Shown: positions 8,611-14,501 of the stretch, piece by piece | Position numbering within the stretch: the stretch's first letter is position 1 | Layout: the number at the start of each line of letters is the position of its first letter | From: Monoraphidium neglectum | Taxonomy: Eukaryota > Chlorophyta > Chlorophyceae > Sphaeropleales > Selenastraceae | Direction: 5' to 3' | Assembly (NCBI RefSeq): GCF_000611645.1 | Contig: NW_014012227.1 | Location: forward strand, 1-14,501 | Length of the DNA stretch: 14,501 bases | Translations under genes and position numbers: made by a program | Notes under the pieces: generated by a model | What the model was told of the DNA's origin: nothing | Databases searched by the model: none | The model's input: the letters and a program-made list of their open reading frames with translations, nothing else

Positions 8611-11473
8611 CGCTGGAGCCGCTCTCCTCTGCGCCACGCAGCTCTTGCAGCACCTGCGCAGCACTGCAATGTCGCTGTTTCCAACCCTCCTGCTGCAACT
8701 GCCGCGAGTTGACCCCTGTGAAAGGCGTGCGCCGACCGCAAAGCGCCGCGCGGGCTCGCGCGGCCAAACTCGGCGCGCCCAGCCGCGATGCAGGGCGCCG
8801 GCGCGGCCCCTGTCGCCGCGCCAAGGCGCGCTCACGCGTGCGCAGCTGCAAACCTCTACGCTGCAAATGTCTCTCATCGGATGTGTGTACTGCAATCGAA
8901 GACACCCGCACTGGCCCAACTGCAAGGCACTGCACTGCGCGGGAGCCCGCCGCGGCAAGCGAAGCCTCCGGCGCGGCCCCGCGAGGGGGGCGCGGGCCCC
9001 TTCCCTGCGCCAGCTCTCCCTTCGGTTCGGCTCGCTCCCGCGCCTGATGTCCTGCCCCGCTCCCGTCCCGACGCTCGCCTCGCGCGCGTTGCTGGCGCGC
9101 TTGCGCGGCTCGGCGCACGGGGCGGATGGACGAGCTCCTCCGTTGGCCCGGGGCCGCCTTTGTCCCGGAGGACAGCCTCTGCACCTTCGCTGCCGGCCGG
9201 CGCGGCCCTCCCAGGTCGCATTTGCTATGCTTTGGGAACACTAGCTTGAGCTCCCGCGCCGCACCCTGCACTGTGCCCTGAAAAAGGAAAGGGAATGCCG
9301 CGCGACGGCCCCCAGGCTTGCGGGAGCCAGCGGGCCCTTGCGCGCCTGGGCGGTCCGGCGGGCTGCTTTGTGAATAGCGCCCCCGTCCGGGCCCATTGAT
9401 GCCGTGCCCACGTCGCATCACATCACATTTGTCGCACCACTGAAAAGGGAAAACACGCCACGAACAGCAGCCCCACGCCCGCTGGTGCGGCGCCGGCATC
9501 GGCGAGGCGGGGCTTCCCACCCTTGTCGCGGCCGGCCACGCCGTTGCCGCCGCCGCGGCCGGCCACGGCGCGATGCGTGCCCGCTGGCTGACCCACGAGC
9601 CGGGGCGCGCGGCGGCGCCACAAGGTTCCTCTCTTGATCGGCTGCCTGGCGCCGCGCGGCGGTCACAAGCGGCCGAAGTCTCTCTGTCAAGACCGCTCTA
9701 TGCGCCGCTCCCGGCGCCCATTGCGCCGCCCCCTTGGCGCACGGCCGCCGCGCCGCGCGGCGCCCATGCGTGCGCGCACGCGCAGCCCAAGTTTGACCAG
9801 CCCCTCGACCCCGCCCCAGGCTCCCCGCCGCCACGAAGATGAAGCTTGAACTGTCCCCCCCTTTAAACGCCGACGCCCACGCGGGCCAGCGCTCTCACGC
9901 ACGCCACCCCAACGACGCAAAAGCGCGCGCAAAAAGGCAAGGCCGCGGGGCCGGCGTGGATTGCGCCGCCCCGCGCCTTGGCACCTCGGCGCGCCCATAG
10001 GACGCGTTAAGATGAGGCGGCATGCCGGCGCGCTACGCGGGCGCGGCCCCGGTCTGCTGACTCTCTCTCACGCGAAGCCCCCAAACACCTCGGTTCGCGC
10101 GCGCGTGTTCAAGCGCGCTCCGCGCGGGCGGCGTGATGGGGGGATGTTTTTGATTGGGAAGCTCTCCTGCACCCTACCTGCTTCCTCACAGGCACCGAGG
10201 GCAAGGCGCACTGCAAACAACGAGCTCACTTTTGGGCGATGCTCTGGATGCACACACACGTGTGCGGGGCGCGACTGCGCCGCACGCACGCCTGCCCCTG
10301 CCAGGCCGCCTGGCTGGCCCTACGCCTTTGCGAGCGACGCACGCGCGGGCCCAAACGCGGCGCGAGCGGCGGCGGCGGCGACGCTGCTGCCCGCCGCGCC
10401 GACTCCTTGCTTCGGGAGCTTCCGGCCCGGGCCGCTTGCTAGGGGCCGCCCTCCCCCTGAGGTTGAGCCGCCGTGCTCACACGCCTGCGAGGGGCAGCCA
10501 CGAGCCAGCCCCAGGCGCCACGCCTTTGTTGTGCCCGCCGACGAGCCGGCCCTGTGCCAGTTTTGCCCTCTCCATCAGAAGCCGCCCGACCCAGAACTGC
10601 TCGTGCACAGGGGACCAAGCGCGGCGAGCGCATGCGCGCGTGCCCCTTTGCCGGACGGGAGCATTGGCCCGCGCGGCGGCTGCACGCGCGCGTGCGCGCG
10701 CACGTGCCGCCCAACGAATCTCGGGCGTCCTCGGCTCTTCACGCACCCAGGGGCATGCACATTTGCAGTTCCCGATGGGCGCGCCGGGGGCGCCCCCTAG
10801 CCGAAGATGCGCGCGCTGCTTTGCCCATAAGAGACCAACGAAGGCCCAATGAAGGAATACCACACAGCTCGGCCATCCTGACGCACACTGGGCCGCTGCG
10901 GCGCTGAGGCCCTTTCCATCCCCACGCGGTCTAGTTGGGTCGCCGGCCCAGCCTCGGGGGCCGCGCACCAGCCCTCCCGCCCGCCGGTGCAGCGATTGCT
11001 GTCCACTTGTTGGCGCGCGGCGGGGGCAGTGCGAGGGGCTCGGCGCAGCCCCTGTTGCGCGCCAACGCGGGGTTCCAGCCGCAGACGCGGCTTGGGCGGG
11101 GTGCGGCGAGGGGCCGCCGTGCCGGCGAGCAGCGAGCACTCTGCCACGAGCGCTGCGCCGCGTGCGCACTGGCGCCTCCACGCCTTCATATCCAGGATAC
11201 TTACCTGCTCAGAGGGGCGCGCGCCGCCCGCACACGCACCGTACACACCTCAGACAGCGCCTACCTACTGCTTCCTTTGCACACGCACCTGCCCCCTTCC
11301 TTGTCCCACTGCCGGCGGCGCCAAGCCGTCCCGGCACGCCCCCGGATCAGGCCCCCTGTGCCCGCTGTTCGCACCCGAGGATACAGTTCTGCGCCCATGA
11401 AAGCAACAACCACACCCATCGCTCGCGCACGCATGCGCGCGCGCGTCGCCCCCTCGCTGCTTGTCGCGACGGG

Positions 11474-11501
11474 CACACACGCGCGCGCGCACGCGCGCGC
11501 C
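11474..11501 (+). repeat. Alternating CA/CG dinucleotide tract
   Basis: An almost uninterrupted alternating pyrimidine-purine stretch of CACA followed by CGCG blocks, with a shorter similar stretch at about 11425-11446. Such sequence can adopt Z-DNA in principle; no gene is associated with it here. Confidence 0.85.
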
Positions 11502-11991
11502 AGAGACCTTCCGAGGGCATAGCACTATGCTGCGCTTTCTTGACGGCGCGCACGAGACACACATACGCACACACGCGGCCGCGGCCGCCCTGCACCAGCG
11601 CGTTTTCGCCCCTTGAAGAACCACTCCCATGCCCCGGCCCCGCACTACGCCCCTGCACCAGGCGTCCGATCCGAGGGGGTCCCGTCAAACGGAAGGGGAA
11701 GTTTTTCGGGGGCGCTGGCTCGCCCGCCACCCTCGCAGGTACCATCTCGGCGGCTACAAGAGGCCGCCCTGCTGTCCCACTTCTGGGTGCCTCTCTTTGC
11801 TGTGTCAGGCCCCAGGTGTGTGGGCGCGGGGCCGCTTCCCCGCCGCCCTGTGCATCAGTTTTTTTCCACACAGGATGCTCGTCGCCCCGACCAGCCACAC
11901 TTTTGACCCGCGGCTCCCAAACTTGTGCGCGCTTGCCCTCACGCCGGGAACCCCGCCGTTTGCGCGCAGCGCCCCCCCTCCCGACCTTTGT

Positions 11992-11996
11992 TGTAA
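11992..11996 (+). terminator. TGTAA poly(A)-type signal, plus strand
   Basis: TGTAA is the usual polyadenylation signal of green algal nuclear genes. This copy is the first on the plus strand that I find downstream of the kinase stop, about 3.45 kb away. A five-base motif can occur by chance, but it is uncommon in sequence this GC-rich. Confidence 0.35.
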
Positions 11997-12671
11997 AACA
12001 CCGCGCCAGAATTCTAGACCAATGCGACGACTGCCAGGTGGCGACTGGCTTTGACACTTCTAGGGATAGCTGTCTCCACACTGGGTGCCACAACCCATTC
12101 AGCATTTGAGCTTTTGAGTCTTATCCAACCCGCGGCTGGCAGCTGCACCGTTATCGTTTCGAGGGCTGCCGGCGCAACCACAAAGTATTCCATGAGTCTG
12201 CAAACCCGCAGGGAAGGCAACAATCAGGAAAGCCTGCAGCAGGGGCGCAGCAGTGCGGCAGCGCAAGAACGGGGGGCCCGAACACAAAGCGGGGCGCACG
12301 GAGTTTTGACGGGGCAGGGTGCACCTTAGCAGCCGGGCGGCGCAGCCGTGTGCAGCCCGGGGACTGGGGTGGGTGTTATTGCGCTGCAAGGAGGGATGCA
12401 AGGGGAGTGGGTGGTGCGCCTCAAAGGGGTCGTGCGTGGGTGACACCCCCACTACTGCAGCTTGGATCAGGCCGGGGCCCGCTGCTTAGAAAGGATCGCG
12501 GACAAGCGAGGAAGGTGGATGAGCGAGGCGGCAGTGGCTTGTTTCAAGCAGTGCTTGTCCTGGGTGCGCGCGGTGTGTGTGTGTGTCCTGCATGTGTTGT
12601 GAAGAAATGCGCAGCCCCTGTCAGAACCAAGCATGCAATCTGAGGACAAGGCCCGGAGGGAGCAAATCCGT

Positions 12672-12676
12672 TGTAA
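12672..12676 (+). terminator. Second plus-strand TGTAA poly(A)-type signal
   Basis: Another plus-strand TGTAA, in the context ttgtaaaacg, which closely resembles the ttgtaaaaca context of the copy at 11992. It lies in an AT-richer patch about 370 bases before the stop codon of the opposing gene. Which transcript it would end is unknown. Confidence 0.3.
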
Positions 12677-13044
12677 AACGCACAATTTTAGGCCATAAGG
12701 AGCACATATCAGAGGTGCGCGGAAAAGGCTTAAGAGCAGAGACAGGGCAGGGCAAAGCGTCACGTTCAGCAGTCAAGGAGGTTTGTTCAGGGCCGGGGAG
12801 GGAACCGCCGGCCGCGTTCAGCCATGATCGTTCAAGCGGCGGCGGGCTCCGGTTGCGAGGCCACGTTGAGCTGCTTGCTGCACCGCCGAGGGGCCAGCGG
12901 CCAAGCCAGCGCGATGGATGCGGCGGTTGGGGGCGGGTGGATGGGGAAGCTGGGCGGCGATCAACACACCCCAGTGACCCACCACGTGGTGTCACCAGCT
13001 GGGCACCCACCCCTTGGCTGCTGACCGCTCTGTTTCGGGTCCCT

Positions 13045-14501
13045 CTACTGCTGGCCGGCGCCGGCGCTCCCGCCGCTCCTGCCGCGCAGCAGCCGCAAAC
13101 CCGGGAGCTCCGCAAAGACGGCCGCCACTGTCCGCGGCGACGGCGCCGCGGACGACGTGAACGACGGTTGGCTGCCCTGGCTGCCCCTGCGCGCGCTCAG
13201 CGGCGCCGCCGCCGCGACGGGGCAGGGCGCGCCGGCTTCCGACGCCTGCCTTCGCTGCGGCTCATGGGGGCCGATGGGGGCAGAGGCGCATGCGGCGCCA
13301 CACGAATCGCCGTCCTCGCCCGCGGTCGCGGCCGCGAGCGCACGCGTCTCCAGCGGCTGGCACGCATCTTCAGCTTCGTCGTCGCCGCAGCCGCCGCCGC
13401 GGCCGAGCCGGGCGGGCGGCAGCGGCGCGCGGTCGCTCTCGGTCTCCGGGGCCGCCGCGCACGCCCACGAGCCGTTGCTGCTGGCTCTGGGGCTGCCCGG
13501 CTGGCTCGAGCGCGACCGGCCCAGCCGCAGCCGCCCGAGCGCTGACATCGCCATTGCTATGAAGCTGCCGTCGCCGCCGGCGGCGGCCAGCTCCGCGGCA
13601 GCGTCGCCGCCGCTTTGCCTAGGAGTCTCCAGCTGGCCCGAGAGCCGCGGCCGCAGGTAAGTGTGGCTTGCCGCCGCCGGCCCGCGCAGCGCCTCCTCGC
13701 TCCGCCTCCGCGCCCGAAGGCCGCGCGGCGACCCGCCCGCCCGCGCGCTCGCTCCCCCCGCGCCGCCGTCCCCGCTCGCGCGGCCGCCGCCCTGCGCGCC
13801 GTCGCCCTCGTCGCAGCCGCCGCCGGGCCCCTCCTCGCTGATCCGCGCGGGATGGTGCGCGGCCGCCGCCGGAGCACCGCCGCCGCCGCCGCCCTTTGAA
13901 ACATGGAGTCCTTGATGGTGGTGGGCGCCGCCGCCGCCGCAGGCGGCGCCGTCCCGCGGCGAGGAGGGCGACGCCGCGGCGATCCTCATCTCCACGACCA
14001 GATCTGGGTCGAAGATCCACCCGCTGATCTGCCGGATCGGCGCCGGCCCGCACTCGGCGACCGGCGAGAGCAGCAGCGCCGCGTCCCCGCCGGCACCGCC
14101 GCCGGCGGAGCCGCCGGCGCCGGCGGCGCCGCACGTGAAGCGGGGGCTGAGGACCGCCGCCGCGCCGCCGCCCGCGCGGGGGCTGGCGCCGCAGGCCCCG
14201 CTCTCGGCGCTGCTGCGGCGGCCGGCGCCCATGAACGTGCGGCGCAGGTAATCCTTGTCCCGCGCTTGCTGTGTGCGCAGTGGGGATGCATCATAACACC
14301 ATCATGTGGTTCAGTGGCCACTCATGTCCAGCAAAGCCTCAAGGTGAAGGCAGGCGCCGCACTGCAGACGCTGACTCACCATATCCCAGCAGGGAAAGCT
14401 GGAGTGAGTCGTGCGCCTGCCGCCGCCCCACGTGCGGCGCACTGCCCGTCGGACGCACTGCGCCGCCGGCCCCGGGGCGCTGCTCCGCGCGCGCGCACGC
14501 C
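13045..14501 (-). CDS. Unrecognised Ala/Gly/Ser-rich protein, 5' end off window
   Basis: On the minus strand a long exon (14264-13045, stop TAG) reads about 405 codons whose third positions are almost all G or C, as in the kinase exons; this is the main evidence that it is coding. It joins across a 115-nt intron (donor gtgagt after 14380, acceptor agcaag) to a second exon running off the right edge. The junction reads LQLSLLGYARDKDYLRRTF. An alternative acceptor, cacag at 14269, is also possible. The product is mostly disordered Gly/Ala/Ser sequence with a few ordered-looking islands: ISGWIFDPDLVVEMRIA near 13980-14030, FIAMAMSALGRLRLGRSRS near 13515-13565 and VAAVFAELPGLRLLRGR near 13075-13125. 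I recognise no domain and give no function. The upstream, unseen part may carry the defining domain. An open plus-strand frame over the same bases looks like its shadow. Confidence 0.7.

Larger units (their letters stand above)
8540..13044. other. Convergent intergenic region or long 3' UTR sequence without a recognised gene
   Basis: About 4.5 kb lies between the stop of the rightward kinase and the stop of the leftward unknown gene. It is GC-rich, so long open frames occur on both strands (up to about 430 codons), but their third positions are mixed. Their conceptual products are Arg/Ala/Pro-rich without family motifs, and I see no chain of exons. Part of it should be 3' UTR of the two flanking genes. 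No tRNA, rRNA or transposase signal was seen. Smaller elements inside it are listed separately. Confidence 0.6.

Noticed and set aside
8880..8938. Cys/His-rich string (CVYCNRRHPHWPNCKALHC) in the frame after the kinase stop
   Set aside because: It looks like a zinc-binding spacing but lies beyond the stop codon in sequence without coding bias, and matches no family I recognise.
8222..9520. 432-codon open frame on the minus strand
   Set aside because: It overlaps the last kinase exon in antisense, begins at GTG, has mixed third positions and encodes Arg-rich sequence without motifs. Long open frames are expected by chance at this GC content.
9961..10800. 279-codon open frame on the plus strand
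   Set aside because: Third positions are no more GC-rich than the surroundings, there is no family signal, and overlapping frames on both strands are equally open.
11162..12109. 315-codon open frame on the plus strand
   Set aside because: It runs through simple CA/CG repeats and AT-richer patches, with no coding-like third-position bias and no recognisable motif.
12577..13545. 322-codon plus-strand frame over the unknown minus-strand gene
   Set aside because: The minus-strand frame has the consistent G/C third positions; the plus frame is its Arg-rich shadow.

Overview
The window looks like nuclear DNA of a eukaryote with many introns and GC-rich coding sequence, most likely a green alga (Chlorophyta). 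Four observations support this. Coding exons are short and very rich in G/C at third codon positions. Introns are about 100 to 450 bases long with gtgagt/gtgcg-type donors and cag acceptors. Introns carry (CA)n/(TG)n tracts. The poly(A)-type signal available is TGTAA, and the leftmost gene is an expansin of the kind found in algae and plants. No bacterial-type operon, RNA gene, CRISPR array, transposase or viral gene was recognised.

Layout. (1) Positions 35-2426, minus strand: an expansin gene read here as eight exons, with the 3' end off the left edge. Joined across introns it gives a secretory signal peptide followed by the Cys-rich double-psi beta-barrel domain. One exon is only 8 nt long. 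(2) Positions 2427-3765: an AT-richer spacer between two divergent genes, with no gene seen. (3) Positions 3766-8539, plus strand: a ten-exon serine/threonine protein kinase gene of about 810 codons. It has a complete N-terminal catalytic domain and a long Ala/Gly/Pro/Ser-rich tail. One exon is 17 nt, and several introns hold CA or TG dinucleotide tracts and one perfect hairpin. (4) Positions 8540-13044: about 4.5 kb of GC-rich sequence between convergent genes, with no supportable gene. It contains a 21-bp tandem duplication next to the kinase stop, an alternating CG/CA tract, and two plus-strand TGTAA signals. (5) Positions 13045-14501, minus strand: the 3' part of an unrecognised, Ala/Gly-rich gene whose 5' end is off the right edge.

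The genes do not form an obvious pathway. Expansin and kinase are divergent and could share regulatory sequence in the 1.34 kb between their proposed starts; the kinase and the unknown gene converge. Exon models were built by hand from reading-frame continuity, splice-site consensus and family motifs. Internal kinase and expansin exons are well supported; the first exon of each gene is the least certain part.
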